The notes under the pieces were generated by a model. The model was not told where the DNA came from. It saw nothing but the letters and a program-made list of their open reading frames with translations, and did not search any database. Positions 15,681 through 23,956 of a DNA stretch of 34,859 nucleotides are shown piece after piece. A program made the translations under genes and the position numbers. Source of the stretch: Paenibacillaceae bacterium (GTDB lineage Bacteria > Bacillota > Bacilli > Paenibacillales > NBRC-103111); the NCBI GenBank assembly GCA_029256185.1, contig JAQSYI010000064.1:1-34859 (forward strand), given 5' to 3'. How positions within the stretch are numbered: the stretch's first letter is position 1; the number at the start of each line of letters is the position of its first letter.

Positions 15681-16757
15681 CTAGGCTCCCGCCGCTTCAT
15701 TATCGCCGATTCGGTTTTCCTGTCCCTGAAGCACCGCCAGTTCCCGCCACTTCTTCAGCAGCTTCCAGGCTTCCTTCCGGGAATACAGCTGTCTGGCCAA
15801 GAGGAACCCGTCCTCGTAGCTGGAGACCCTTTCATGCCAATAGAGCCTTAGTCCCGCGTTAAAAATAACATGATCCCGCTCGCTGCTTATATCCGCGGAG
15901 TCGTCACCTTGGATGATTCTGTTCAACAGCTCCAGTTGTCTGTCAGCCGTGATGGCTTCCAAAGGCTGGCCGCGGAAGCCGAATGTGGCAGGCTCCAGAA
16001 TGGCTGTCTCGTCATCATAGGGTGTTACAATACGAACTGTGCTTGCTTTGGTAATGGAGAGATCCTCGGAGCCTTCCATGCCTTGGACGATCATCGCTTT
16101 CTCCAGCCCCGCCTTGGGTAATACCTTCACCAAATTCCCCATTGCCTCTTTATCCTTGGGATGAACGCCGATGATCATCTGGTGGGACTGGACTGGGTTA
16201 AGCACCCGCTCCACCGTATTGATAAACGTCTCCAGTCCCAACTCATCCCGCAGCTTGCGGATACCGGCAAGGGGCGGGCACATCCGGTCTGTCCGGATAT
16301 AGCCGATCTTGGCCGCAGTGAATACTGTTTCCCAATCACGCGCCGCCAGATTCGTATTTATTCCCAGTCCTTCAAGCAGATCTCCCACCGAGGCTCCGTT
16401 TGATCCGGAACTGGCATCACTGCCGTGAAGCACCTGGGAGAAACCCACTGACGCCATCATCAGGCTGACAGGTATTGTAACAGGAAACATCCGTCTATCC
16501 CCATACGCCCCGGCACAATTCAACGAGTCGGAGAAAGATGCGTACGGAAGGGAATACTTGCGGTACACATCGACAAACGCCATTGTTTCCTCTTCCGTTT
16601 CTCCTCTCATCTTGACTGCCATCAGGAACGCGGCAGTCTGGGCTTCTGTGGATTCCCCCCGTGCAATGGCGTGCGCAGCAGCAACCGCCTCATCGTAGCT
16701 CAGGTTGCGGGGAGCTGATCTATTGGCTCCTACTGCCCTAATCCATTGTTTCATCAT
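15681..16757 (-). CDS. TrpD-like glycosyltransferase family protein (anthranilate phosphoribosyltransferase fold)
   Basis: The 358-residue product has the all-helical N-terminal domain (LSYDEAVAAAHAIARGESTEAQTAAFLMAVKMRGET split over residues 19-55) and the nucleoside phosphorylase-like domain of the TrpD family. The phosphoribosyl-diphosphate loop GTGGD of true TrpD is replaced by CAGAYGDRR. The HG...SSGSNGASVGDLLEGLGI motif is kept. No other trp genes are nearby. It is therefore better called a TrpD2-like protein of unknown substrate than anthranilate phosphoribosyltransferase. The ATG at 16757 lies five bases after GGGAGG; a second ATG follows at once. It is a single-gene unit between the obgE terminator and the broken NUDIX gene. 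Confidence 0.75.
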   Translation of the reverse strand: MMKQWIRAVGANRSAPRNLSYDEAVAAAHAIARGESTEAQTAAFLMAVKMRGETEEETMAFVDVYRKYSLPYASFSDSLNCAGAYGDRRMFPVTIPVSLMMASVGFSQVLHGSDASSGSNGASVGDLLEGLGINTNLAARDWETVFTAAKIGYIRTDRMCPPLAGIRKLRDELGLETFINTVERVLNPVQSHQMIIGVHPKDKEAMGNLVKVLPKAGLEKAMIVQGMEGSEDLSITKASTVRIVTPYDDETAILEPATFGFRGQPLEAITADRQLELLNRIIQGDDSADISSERDHVIFNAGLRLYWHERVSSYEDGFLLARQLYSRKEAWKLLKKWRELAVLQGQENRIGDNEAAGA

Positions 16758-16826
16758 GTAGCCCTCCCTTCAGCCAAACAGGTTCGCAATGTGCCGAATC
16801 CCGCTACAATATAACAAACAACAAGA

Positions 16827-16842
16827 GATAAGTTTACTTATC
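16827..16842. promoter_or_regulatory. Palindrome upstream of the TrpD-like gene (candidate operator)
   Basis: GATAAGTTTACTTATC is symmetric in 14 of 16 positions. It overlaps the expected -35 area of a weak promoter whose TATATT -10 is at 16808-16813 on the minus strand. A dimeric regulator site is plausible. The rest of the AT-rich gap 16843-17024 shows nothing I can name. Confidence 0.35.
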
Positions 16843-17024
16843 CCTTTATTATATGTCAGCAATCCTCACACTTCAAATATACACCCCCGTCACATAAAGT
16901 TCAATGTTCTAGCCGTAAATGTTTACTTTCATAATATGGATGAAAAATTTGATCACCTTTAATTCACTTCGTTCACCAAAAATACGAACATTATCCCAAT
17001 TAATTAGAGTAAATATTGCAAATA

Positions 17025-17077
17025 AACAAAAACAGGAGGTATATCTCACATCAATATGACGTGAAATATACCTCCTG
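17025..17077 (-). terminator. Terminator of spo0B-obgE
   Basis: CAGGAGGTATAT (17033-17044) pairs with ATATACCTCCTG (17066-17077), with an inner TCAC/GTGA stem. On the minus strand a TTTTTGTTTATT tract follows. It lies 14 bases past the obgE stop. Confidence 0.85.
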
Positions 17078-17091
17078 AACCAAATTGCGCA

Positions 17092-18393
17092 TTAAGCTCT
17101 TTCACTGAATTCAAATTCGAACTCACCGATTCTGACAGTGTCCCCATCAGTGGCGCCACGGTCACGCAACGCTTTATCAATCCCCATCTTGCGGAGCATC
17201 CGGCCGAATCGGAGAGCAGCGTCCTCAGAGGCGAAGTTGATGCGCTTCATCATCTTCTCAATGCTCTCACTCTCCACGATCAAGACATCATTCTCGCGGC
17301 GGATTGAGAAATCCTTGGGATCACTGGAGCGGGAGAAGGTATAGACCACGCGTTCAGCCACTTCCTCTGCCTCTTCCTCCCGCTCCTCCGGAAGGGTATC
17401 GAGCAATTCCGAGATCTTATAGACCAACTCACGCACCCCCTGGCGAGAAGCTGCGGAGATGGGAATCACAGAGGTAATGCCGTGCTCTTCCTCGAGTCTC
17501 TTGCGGAATTCAACCAGATGCTCTTCAGCTTCAGTAACATCCATCTTGTTGGCCACAATCAGTTGGGGACGCTGTTCCAGCTTGGCATTGTACAGCTTCA
17601 GCTCCTCATTGATCTTGAGCCAATCGTCATAGGGATCACGGCCTTCCGAAGCGGACATGTCCACAATATGGACGATCACCTTGGTCCGTTCCACATGGCG
17701 CAGAAACTCATGGCCCAGGCCAATCCCCTGATGGGCTCCCTCAATCAACCCCGGCAGGTCCGCCATGACGAAGCTTTTGCCGTCCTCCACATCCACTACT
17801 CCCAGATTGGGGGTCAGAGTGGTGAAATGGTACGCTCCGATCTTGGGCTGTGCGGCGGAAACCATAGACAAGAGCGTCGATTTGCCGACGCTGGGGAAGC
17901 CAACCAAGCCTACATCCGCCATCACCTTAAGCTCCAGAACAAGCCAGCGCTCCTGCCCCTCCTCGCCTTTCTCGGCAATTTCCGGAGCGGGATTGCTGAT
18001 GGTGGCGAACCTGGTGTTGCCGCGCCCGCCGCGTCCGCCCTTGGCGATGACCACCTCTTGGCCATGGCGGGTCATATCGGCAATCAGTTCTTTTGTGTCA
18101 TCATTAATTACAAGGGTTCCCGGAGGAACCTTCACAATCATATCATCGGAGTTGGCGCCGTGGCGGTTCTTGGTTTGGCCCCGTTCCCCTTTTGGCGCCT
18201 TGTAGTGCCTCTGGTAGCGGAAGTCCATCAATGTCCGCAGCCCTTCATCTACACGAAAGATGACATCTCCCCCGTTGCCCCCGTCGCCTCCGGCAGGCCC
18301 TCCGTTTGGAACATAGAGCTCCCGGCGGTACGATACAATTCCGTCCCCTCCGTCGCCCCCCTTCACATACACTTTCGCTGTATCAACAAACAT
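17092..18393 (-). CDS. obgE: Obg family GTPase
   Basis: Obg is an essential GTPase that associates with the large ribosomal subunit and, in Bacillus, links GTP status to sporulation and stress responses. The 433-residue protein has the glycine-rich Obg domain (residues 1-158: KGGDGGDGIVSYRRE, GGRGGRGNTRFA) and the G domain with GFPSVGKST (P-loop), DLPG (G3) and NKMD (G4). A C-terminal OCT domain begins near 355 and ends EFEFEFSERA. The ATG at 18393 follows GAGGTG. It lies 14 bases downstream of spo0B, the same order as in B. subtilis (spo0B-obg). Confidence 0.97.
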   Translation of the reverse strand: MFVDTAKVYVKGGDGGDGIVSYRRELYVPNGGPAGGDGGNGGDVIFRVDEGLRTLMDFRYQRHYKAPKGERGQTKNRHGANSDDMIVKVPPGTLVINDDTKELIADMTRHGQEVVIAKGGRGGRGNTRFATISNPAPEIAEKGEEGQERWLVLELKVMADVGLVGFPSVGKSTLLSMVSAAQPKIGAYHFTTLTPNLGVVDVEDGKSFVMADLPGLIEGAHQGIGLGHEFLRHVERTKVIVHIVDMSASEGRDPYDDWLKINEELKLYNAKLEQRPQLIVANKMDVTEAEEHLVEFRKRLEEEHGITSVIPISAASRQGVRELVYKISELLDTLPEEREEEAEEVAERVVYTFSRSSDPKDFSIRRENDVLIVESESIEKMMKRINFASEDAALRFGRMLRKMGIDKALRDRGATDGDTVRIGEFEFEFSERA

Positions 18394-18407
18394 GAATGCA
18401 CCTCATT

Positions 18408-19133
18408 TTATATTCGAAATGGAAGAGCCAAAGCAACAACCGCTTGTTCCTCCCCGTATTCTTGCTCCCGGATTTCAAATCCCTGCTTATATTTGCCGAG
18501 AAAAACTGTCATTTCCTCCCGAAGCGCTGCCCAATCCCCTTCTCCCCGGTACAGGAAGTCGGCAAGCAGCACTTCTCCATCCTCATCAAATCCCAGGCTA
18601 AGCAACCCTTGCTCCCCGGAAGCATGCACAGCATGCCGGCAGATCCGTTCTATCACTCCGCTGACAAGCCGGAACAAAGCCTGCTCGTCCATGTCTACTC
18701 TGCGCAGGTCAACCTCCTTGTCCAATTCCAGCACAACAGGAACAGAGACCGCCGAGACGCGCCGCTCCAACAGGTATACGATCAGGGGAGGATTGCCCAG
18801 CTTGCAAAGATAACTTTCGTGAAGGGCGCTTGTCTTTATCTTATCCATATAATCCGGTAAAATGTCATATTTGCGCAACTGGATATATCCAAACACAATC
18901 TGCAGATCATTCATCCAGTCATGCCGGTAATGATTGACCAGCCCGATCATCCGTTCCCTTGCGCGAGCTTCTCGCTCAGCCCGGTCGGACTTTACAACAT
19001 AATAAACGCAGGCCGAAGCCGTTACCGCCAGAATCAAGCTAACCGGAAACGGAAACCATGCGACCGCCAACACGATCCATGCCAGTATTCCAGCCAATCC
19101 CGCCGCCGCACGCAATCCAAACCTACGCATCAT
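18408..19133 (-). CDS. spo0B: Spo0B-like sporulation phosphotransferase with N-terminal membrane segments
   Basis: Spo0B passes phosphate from Spo0F to Spo0A in the sporulation phosphorelay. The 241-residue product has the phospho-accepting motif NHYRHDWMNDLQIVFGYIQL (histidine near 70) in the usual RHDW context, then a degenerate kinase-like C-terminal domain. Two hydrophobic helices (about residues 8-28 and 30-48) precede it, which the soluble B. subtilis Spo0B lacks; membrane attachment is inferred. It lies between rpmA and obgE, the conserved position of spo0B. A SpoOB-type histidine kinase remnant is the alternative, but the neighbourhood supports Spo0B. Confidence 0.8.
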   Translation of the reverse strand: MMRRFGLRAAAGLAGILAWIVLAVAWFPFPVSLILAVTASACVYYVVKSDRAEREARARERMIGLVNHYRHDWMNDLQIVFGYIQLRKYDILPDYMDKIKTSALHESYLCKLGNPPLIVYLLERRVSAVSVPVVLELDKEVDLRRVDMDEQALFRLVSGVIERICRHAVHASGEQGLLSLGFDEDGEVLLADFLYRGEGDWAALREEMTVFLGKYKQGFEIREQEYGEEQAVVALALPFRI

Positions 19134-19168
19134 CCGGTTACCCCGCCTTTATTTTATTCCACTTCCAA

Positions 19169-19177
19169 AGTATAGCA
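19169..19177 (-). promoter_or_regulatory. Extended -10 promoter of spo0B-obgE
   Basis: The minus strand reads TGCTATACT, an extended -10, about 40 bases before the spo0B start. The -35 (GTGCTC at 17-base spacing) is poor. The rpmA terminator upstream makes a separate promoter here likely. Confidence 0.5.
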
Positions 19178-19278
19178 TGATCCGCATGAAAGAGCACGAA
19201 TGTTTATGGGATATATTTCAAATTATAGATTCAAATTGTAAGCTGTGCCAACTTCCCCCGTTAATACCTCTGGACTTC

Positions 19279-19311
19279 AAAAAAACTCCGGCAGTTAACC
19301 CGCCGGAGTTT
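19279..19311 (-). terminator. Terminator of rplU-prp-rpmA
   Basis: AAACTCCGGC (19283-19292) pairs with GCCGGAGTTT (19302-19311) and is followed by seven T on the minus strand. Confidence 0.9.
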
Positions 19312-19323
19312 GATGATGAATGC

Positions 19324-19635
19324 TTAGCCCTCAACAGCAGCAGCAACGGGTGCTGCCTCTACCGGGTAGACGCTGACCTTCTTGCGATCGCGACCCCAGC
19401 GCTCGAACTTGACGACGCCTTCCACTTTCGCGAACAGGGTATCATCCCTGCCAAGACCCACGTTGTTACCTGGGTGAATTTTGGTGCCGCGTTGGCGGTA
19501 AAGAATGCTTCCCGCAGTTACCACTTGTCCGTCTGCACGTTTGGCACCAAGGCGCTTGGCGTGGCTGTCACGACCGTTCTTTGTGGAGCCTACACCCTTC
19601 TTGGATGCGAACAGCTGTAAATTTAATTGCAACAT
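19324..19635 (-). CDS. rpmA: Ribosomal protein bL27
   Basis: L27 reaches the peptidyl-transferase centre of the 50S subunit. The 103-residue precursor begins MLQLNLQLFASKKGVGS, so it carries the N-terminal extension of Firmicutes that Prp removes between LF and ASKKG. The body (DSHAKRLGAKRADGQ, GSILYRQRGTKIHPGNNVG) is typical. An Ala/Val-rich tail is a little longer than usual. The ATG at 19635 is preceded by AAGGAGGT, which overlaps the end of prp and suggests coupled translation. Confidence 0.97.
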   Translation of the reverse strand: MLQLNLQLFASKKGVGSTKNGRDSHAKRLGAKRADGQVVTAGSILYRQRGTKIHPGNNVGLGRDDTLFAKVEGVVKFERWGRDRKKVSVYPVEAAPVAAAVEG

Positions 19636-19642
19636 GAATTGT

Positions 19643-19993
19643 CTACCTCCTTCTTGAATGAATTGTATTGCCATCCGAAACGGTGATGAATTCACCGTAT
19701 GCATTTTCAATGGAATTCAGCATGACCACCATGGCTTCAAGCAGAAGCTGTACCTGATCAGACTTATCCTCCGGATCAAGCTCCGGAACAGCCGCGCGAA
19801 GAAACCCATCCTTCATCCGGCTGATCAGAACAACGCCTGTCAGCGCCTCTATGGCGTTCACGGTCCCCACCGTCACGCTCGATACGCCGGCGCAGACAAT
19901 GTCCTTGCCCGGATCGGCATAAAGAGCATGGCCCGAGACTGCAAAGGAGCGGATACTCCCATCGGCATTCCGGTCGATCTTCACCTTAATCAT
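19643..19993 (-). CDS. prp: Ribosomal-processing cysteine protease Prp
   Basis: Prp cleaves the N-terminal extension of L27; this is essential in Firmicutes that have the extension. The 116-residue protein contains GHALYADPGKDIVCAGVS, where the histidine (about 22) and the cysteine (about 34) are the catalytic pair. It sits between rplU and rpmA as in other Firmicutes. The start ATG at 19993 has GGAGGG seven bases upstream. Confidence 0.95.
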   Translation of the reverse strand: MIKVKIDRNADGSIRSFAVSGHALYADPGKDIVCAGVSSVTVGTVNAIEALTGVVLISRMKDGFLRAAVPELDPEDKSDQVQLLLEAMVVMLNSIENAYGEFITVSDGNTIHSRRR

Positions 19994-20010
19994 GCGTGTG
20001 CCCTCCGCGC

Positions 20011-20322
20011 TTACGCTTGGATGCCTTCGATCACAATCTTGGTGTAAGGCTGACGGTGACCTTGCTTCTTGCGGTAGTTCTTCTTAGGCTTATATTTGAA
20101 AACGATGATCTTCTTTTCTTTGCCATGCTTCTCCACTTTCGCGGAAACTGAAGCGCCAGCTACGAGCGGAGATCCTACCACCAAGCCATCTTCTTTGCTT
20201 ACCAAGAGCACGCGGTCAAATTTCACCACGTCGCCTTCAGCAGCTTCAAGCTTCTCGATGTACAATACGTCGCCTTGTGCTACTTTGTATTGTTTACCAC
20301 CTGTTTCGATAACAGCGTACAT
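20011..20322 (-). CDS. rplU: Ribosomal protein bL21
   Basis: L21 binds 23S rRNA in the large subunit. The 103-residue protein reads MYAVIETGGKQYKVAQGD at the start and KYKPKKNYRKKQGHRQPYT near the end, both family signatures. It opens the rplU-prp-rpmA unit and has GAGGAGGT before its ATG at 20322. Its long structured 5' leader suggests autoregulation of the L21 leader type. Confidence 0.98.
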   Translation of the reverse strand: MYAVIETGGKQYKVAQGDVLYIEKLEAAEGDVVKFDRVLLVSKEDGLVVGSPLVAGASVSAKVEKHGKEKKIIVFKYKPKKNYRKKQGHRQPYTKIVIEGIQA

Positions 20323-20430
20323 GTTCGTTGCACCTCCTCATGTGAGACTCGCCGTGAGTCCAGGTGACCGCTATAAAAGCGGTGCTTGGCTACCCGACCC
20401 GTGCGGTTGCAGCATGTTTTACAACATACC
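20323..20430 (-). ncRNA. L21 leader region (cis-regulatory)
   Basis: About 105 bases of leader RNA lie between the promoter and rplU. They can form ACCGCT/AGCGGT (about 20370-20386) and GACTC/GAGTC (about 20345-20360) hairpins, with a conserved-looking GGGTCGGGTAGCC stretch. Firmicutes rplU leaders bind L21 as a feedback element. Identity as that family is inferred from position and structure only. Confidence 0.55.
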
Positions 20431-20435
20431 AAATT

Positions 20436-20464
20436 ATGATACCACAGCCCATATTAAATTGCAA
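20436..20464 (-). promoter_or_regulatory. SigA promoter of rplU-prp-rpmA
   Basis: On the minus strand TTGCAA (20459-20464), 17 bases, then TATCAT (20436-20441). Confidence 0.75.
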
Positions 20465-20478
20465 TCCCGGTATGGCAG

Positions 20479-21723
20479 TTACTTGTTCTCCCGCGAAGGC
20501 ACCCTGCCTGTCCCGTTGCATTGGGGACACGGCTCTGTTAGCAGGTCATTCAGATTGGGTCGGACCTTCTTGCGGGTAATCTCCACCAGACCCAGCCGGG
20601 TCCAGCCCACCACCTGCACCTTGGTGCGGTCCTTGCGCACACATTGCTCGAGCCTGTCGGTCACAAGCTTCCGGTGAAGCTCTTCGCCCATATCGATAAA
20701 ATCAACGATAATCATCCCGCCCATATCACGAAGACGCAGCAACCTGGCAATTTCGCCCGCCGCCTCCATGTTGGTCTCGAACACCGTCTGCTCCAGGTCC
20801 ACGGTTCCCGTATATTTGCCCGTATTCACATCGATGACCGTCAGCGCCTCTGTCGGGTCTACGACCAGATATCCGCCGTTCTCAAGCCAGATTTTGCGAC
20901 GATAGGCCAATTCTACCTGCTTGTCTATTCCATAGTGTGTGAATACCGATTCGCTGCCTTCATGGACCTTGACCCGTCCTTGAAGCTCAGGCGCCATGGT
21001 ATACAGCAGTGTGCTGATCTCTACGGCAGAATGTCTGTCATCAATCACCAACTCCTCTACCGAATCGGAGAACAGATCGCGGACAAGCCGCGGCACCATC
21101 CCCAGATCATGGTACAATAGAACGGGGGCCGAGTTTTCGGCGGCACGCCGCTGCAAGGCCGACCAAATATCATTGAGCATGGCCAGGTCCTTCTCAAGTG
21201 ATTGTTGGCTTTCATTCTCGGCAACCGTGCGGATAATCAGGCCATCCCCCGGCTTGCGGATGGCAGTGCCGACGTTCTTCAAACGCTGTCTTTCCTGCTC
21301 GGACTCAATTTTGCGGGAAACAGCCACATAATCGGCATCGGGAAGCAGCACAACCCACCTGCCCGGGATGGTGAAATGGGTGGTTACCCGGGCCCCCTTG
21401 GTCCCCAGCGGCTCCTTGCGCATCTGCACAAGCAGTTCCTGGCCTTCCTGCACCAGATCGGTGATAGGCGGCTTGACCTTGGGCTTCTTGTCCAGATGGA
21501 CCGGCAACAAATCATCAATATATAAAAACGCGTTCTTCTTTAATCCGATATCCACAAAAGCAGCCTGCATACCGGGCAGCACATTGACGACTCTGCCCTT
21601 GTAGATGTTTCCGGCTCTCTCCTGCTCAGCGGGCTGCTCCACAAAAAATTCAGCCAAGCGCCCGTCCTCCATCAATGCGACTGAGCTTGCTCCCGACTCA
21701 TAACGAACGACGATTCGCTTCAA
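20479..21723 (-). CDS. rng: Ribonuclease E/G family endoribonuclease
   Basis: Enzymes of this family cut single-stranded RNA, especially rRNA precursors and mRNA. The 414-residue protein is of RNase G size. It begins with an S1-like domain (GNIYKGRVVNVLPGMQAAFVDIG, around residues 38-60, given in part). It has the catalytic aspartates in VIDVNTGKY and IIVDFIDM, and the zinc-link CPQC near the C-terminus (CPQCNGTGR). The start is the TTG at 21723 with GAGGTG eight bases upstream. The gene lies between spoIVFB and rplU, a position seen in Paenibacillus-type genomes. B. subtilis lacks this enzyme and uses RNase Y and J. Confidence 0.93.
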   Translation of the reverse strand: MKRIVVRYESGASSVALMEDGRLAEFFVEQPAEQERAGNIYKGRVVNVLPGMQAAFVDIGLKKNAFLYIDDLLPVHLDKKPKVKPPITDLVQEGQELLVQMRKEPLGTKGARVTTHFTIPGRWVVLLPDADYVAVSRKIESEQERQRLKNVGTAIRKPGDGLIIRTVAENESQQSLEKDLAMLNDIWSALQRRAAENSAPVLLYHDLGMVPRLVRDLFSDSVEELVIDDRHSAVEISTLLYTMAPELQGRVKVHEGSESVFTHYGIDKQVELAYRRKIWLENGGYLVVDPTEALTVIDVNTGKYTGTVDLEQTVFETNMEAAGEIARLLRLRDMGGMIIVDFIDMGEELHRKLVTDRLEQCVRKDRTKVQVVGWTRLGLVEITRKKVRPNLNDLLTEPCPQCNGTGRVPSRENK

Positions 21724-21760
21724 TAATAGTCACCTCATTGCCTCAAAAGACTGTCTTCTC

Positions 21761-21769
21761 ATTGTAGCA
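21761..21769 (-). promoter_or_regulatory. Extended -10 promoter of rng
   Basis: The minus strand reads TGCTACAAT about 40 bases before the TTG start; no good -35 is visible. Confidence 0.4.
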
Positions 21770-21787
21770 TAACGCACAAGGCACCAA

Positions 21788-22705
21788 CTAAACTATTTTA
21801 CGCTTGCCGCGGGGAAATGTTGCGCTGCCCTTCCGTTTGGTGTCCGGCGGACCGATGTGCGACAGATAAGCCTTCAGGAGCTTGGCCTCCGGCCACACCT
21901 GAAGCACGGCACCCGAGGAGCCGATGATATACAACAAATGATACTGCTCCCTCATGAATCGGCGCAGCACCTGCAACGGTGGTGAGGAAGAGGAAACAAA
22001 CAGCGGAGACGGCAACCGGCCCTCTTCCGCCATGCGAATGCTCCTCATTTCCCGGTTCAGCAGAAAACGCAGAAAATAAAAGTGCAGGTGCCGAAGGCTG
22101 TACCAGTTGGTATAGAAGAGGAAGATGCCGATAACGAGCAAATTCAATTGAACGCCTGCGGCAGGGTAGCGAACCAAAGAAATAAGAATAATTAGGACTG
22201 AGAAGCCCAGACTGATGGACAGCCCGGATACCAGTGCCCGGTGATAGCTGATTCTGTAGCAGAGCAGCGCAAGCAGAATTTTCCCTCCATCCAGGGGAAG
22301 GAGCGGCAACAGGTTGAAGGAGCCGATTAGTATATTCGCCTGCAGAAAATATTTCCAATACTCCCCATTTCCCCAACCTGCCTGCACCAGCATATAGGAA
22401 ATACCTGCCATCCATACATTCTGCAGTGGTCCGCACAGCGCTACTATCCATTCCTGACGGGCGGGAACATTGGTGGATTCGTCAACGGAGGCCACACCTC
22501 CGAATGGAAGCAGCTGTACCTGTCTCACTCTCCAGCCGAAGCTCTTGGCTGCCGCCACATGACCCAACTCGTGAATGGTAACCACTCCGAACAAAGTCAG
22601 CATTTCCACTACATACCCCGTCAGAACGGATGACAGCATGAGCAGGACAAATAAAGGGTGGAGCCGGTATGCCGTCCCTCCTATATTAATCAAAGGACAC
22701 CACAT
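21788..22705 (-). CDS. spoIVFB: SpoIVFB, intramembrane site-2 metalloprotease
   Basis: SpoIVFB cleaves pro-SigK in the outer forespore membrane. The protein is about 305 residues with several membrane helices. It has the zinc motif HELGH (in FGVVTIHELGHVAAAKSFGW) and the third ligand in NLLPLLPLDGGK. A cytosolic CBS-like C-terminus follows (about 225 on). The start is uncertain: ATG at 22705, an earlier ATG at 22729 whose ribosome site is too close, or the TTG at 22693. The TTG best matches the family N-terminus and would overlap the spoIVFA stop, suggesting coupling. The gene overlaps the end of spoIVFA in all three cases. Confidence 0.93.
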   Translation of the reverse strand: MWCPLINIGGTAYRLHPLFVLLMLSSVLTGYVVEMLTLFGVVTIHELGHVAAAKSFGWRVRQVQLLPFGGVASVDESTNVPARQEWIVALCGPLQNVWMAGISYMLVQAGWGNGEYWKYFLQANILIGSFNLLPLLPLDGGKILLALLCYRISYHRALVSGLSISLGFSVLIILISLVRYPAAGVQLNLLVIGIFLFYTNWYSLRHLHFYFLRFLLNREMRSIRMAEEGRLPSPLFVSSSSPPLQVLRRFMREQYHLLYIIGSSGAVLQVWPEAKLLKAYLSHIGPPDTKRKGSATFPRGKRKIV

Positions 22706-23801
22706 CCGCCGGGTTGATATAGTGCTCATCCTTCATAATGGCCAGATAAAGCCTGCCATCCTGCCCCTCCCGCTCATCCGATACGACCCCCAGCACCTCT
22801 CCGGCCTTCAGCCAGTCTCCCGTCTCCCACTGGGTAGGCTTAAGCCATCCGTAAGTTGTGCGGTAGCCGTTGGCATGACGGATAATGATCGTATGTCCCG
22901 TCCCTTCCTTCTCACCTGCAAATTCCACACGGCCTTCATCAATGGAGGCAGCCTGGGCATTGCGGCGGGTAGTGAGCCAGATTCCCTCCTGTTTGTCTGT
23001 GAATACCTGGAAGACTGTTCCTTTGACAGGCTGGACAAAGTGGTCGGTGACAGCCTTGCCCTGAACCTTGGCAGCTTCCTGACGGTCGCCGAAAGCAGGA
23101 AGCAGAGAGGGAGTACCGCTGAAGGTTCTTTCATACCAGGCAGCTGCCTGGGAGAAATTCATTTCCTTTTCCAGAGCTGCCGTTACCCAATCCTTGCTCT
23201 GCTTGGCCCAAGGCGCATCAAGTTGAAACATGCTCCAGACGGCAGCGAACAGCAGCAGGGCGACTCCCAGCCTGATCTTGAAGAGCTTGCTCAGCCCTCT
23301 GCCCCCCCGGCCGGGCCGGGTATTGATTCCATTATTCTGGTCCCTATGCCCAAAGGCAGGACCACCCTGCTCCCGCTCCTCCTGCCGGGAATACCATTCC
23401 AGCAACTGCTTTTGCCGTTGCTTCCAGGCAAGCTCCGGATCTCCGCCGTGGTCTTCATCCATCGGCCCCCGTATCCACAGGGGAGGCTGGGAAGCGGGGG
23501 GAGTGCCTGCCCCCAAGCCGCCTGGGGAAGAATTCCACTGTCCGTCTTGCAGCTGCGCCGTATTCCGGTATTGCCCTCCGTCTTGCAACTGCCCCACCCC
23601 ACGTGACTGCTGTCCCTCACGATCCGCTTCACGATCCTGCCTCGTTTCACGGGACTGCCGTCCGTCACGATCTTGCCCCGCTTCACGAAACTGCCCTGCT
23701 TCACGGGACTGCAATGCTTCACGGGACTGCAATGCTTCACGGGACTGCAATGCTTTAATGCGGTCTTGTCTTCTTCTATAGACATTGGCTTTTACTTCCA
23801 T
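22686..23801 (-). CDS. spoIVFA: SpoIVFA-like regulator of SpoIVFB (M23/LytM-like domain)
   Basis: SpoIVFA anchors and inhibits SpoIVFB until the forespore signal arrives. From the ATG at 23801 (AGGAGGG eight bases upstream) the protein has 371 residues. It has a cytoplasmic repeat-rich N-terminus with perfect LQSREA units, a single membrane helix (about 180-200, LGVALLLFAAVWSMF), and an extracytoplasmic LytM-like domain (VKGTVFQVFTDKQEGIWL...GHTIIIRHANGYRTTYGWL). The metal ligands of active M23 peptidases appear incomplete, as expected for a regulator. It is longer than the B. subtilis protein because of the N-terminal repeats. A mother-cell-type promoter precedes it. Confidence 0.88.
   Translation of the reverse strand: MEVKANVYRRRQDRIKALQSREALQSREALQSREAGQFREAGQDRDGRQSRETRQDREADREGQQSRGVGQLQDGGQYRNTAQLQDGQWNSSPGGLGAGTPPASQPPLWIRGPMDEDHGGDPELAWKQRQKQLLEWYSRQEEREQGGPAFGHRDQNNGINTRPGRGGRGLSKLFKIRLGVALLLFAAVWSMFQLDAPWAKQSKDWVTAALEKEMNFSQAAAWYERTFSGTPSLLPAFGDRQEAAKVQGKAVTDHFVQPVKGTVFQVFTDKQEGIWLTTRRNAQAASIDEGRVEFAGEKEGTGHTIIIRHANGYRTTYGWLKPTQWETGDWLKAGEVLGVVSDEREGQDGRLYLAIMKDEHYINPADVVSFD
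23697..23750 (-). repeat. Three perfect 18-bp tandem repeats in spoIVFA
   Basis: The plus-strand unit TGCTTCACGGGACTGCAA occurs at 23697-23714, 23715-23732 and 23733-23750. It encodes the hexapeptide (A)LQSRE. Degenerate versions (QFREA, QDRDG, QSRET) extend towards 23590, so the whole N-terminal tail grew from this unit. Confidence 0.95.
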
Positions 23802-23844
23802 GCCGGAATCCCTCCTAAACTGAACCCCATGAATCGGATAGTTC

Positions 23845-23873
23845 ATCCTATGCCTGTCCGGCGTGCTTTATGA
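23845..23873 (-). promoter_or_regulatory. SigE-type promoter of spoIVFA-spoIVFB
   Basis: On the minus strand TCATAAA (23867-23873), 14 bases, then CATAGGAT (23845-23852). This resembles the SigE pattern and suits the known mother-cell control of the spoIVF operon. Confidence 0.55.
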
Positions 23874-23956
23874 AAGCGCAGAAGGTTCCTCTTCAATTTA
23901 AGACCGTCACTCTTTACTTGGCATAATATCCCTTCCTAATCAAGGGGGTGTGTTTC

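Noticed and set aside
17482..18813. 443-codon plus-strand frame opposite obgE and spo0B
   Set aside because: It is antisense to confirmed genes with good ribosome sites.
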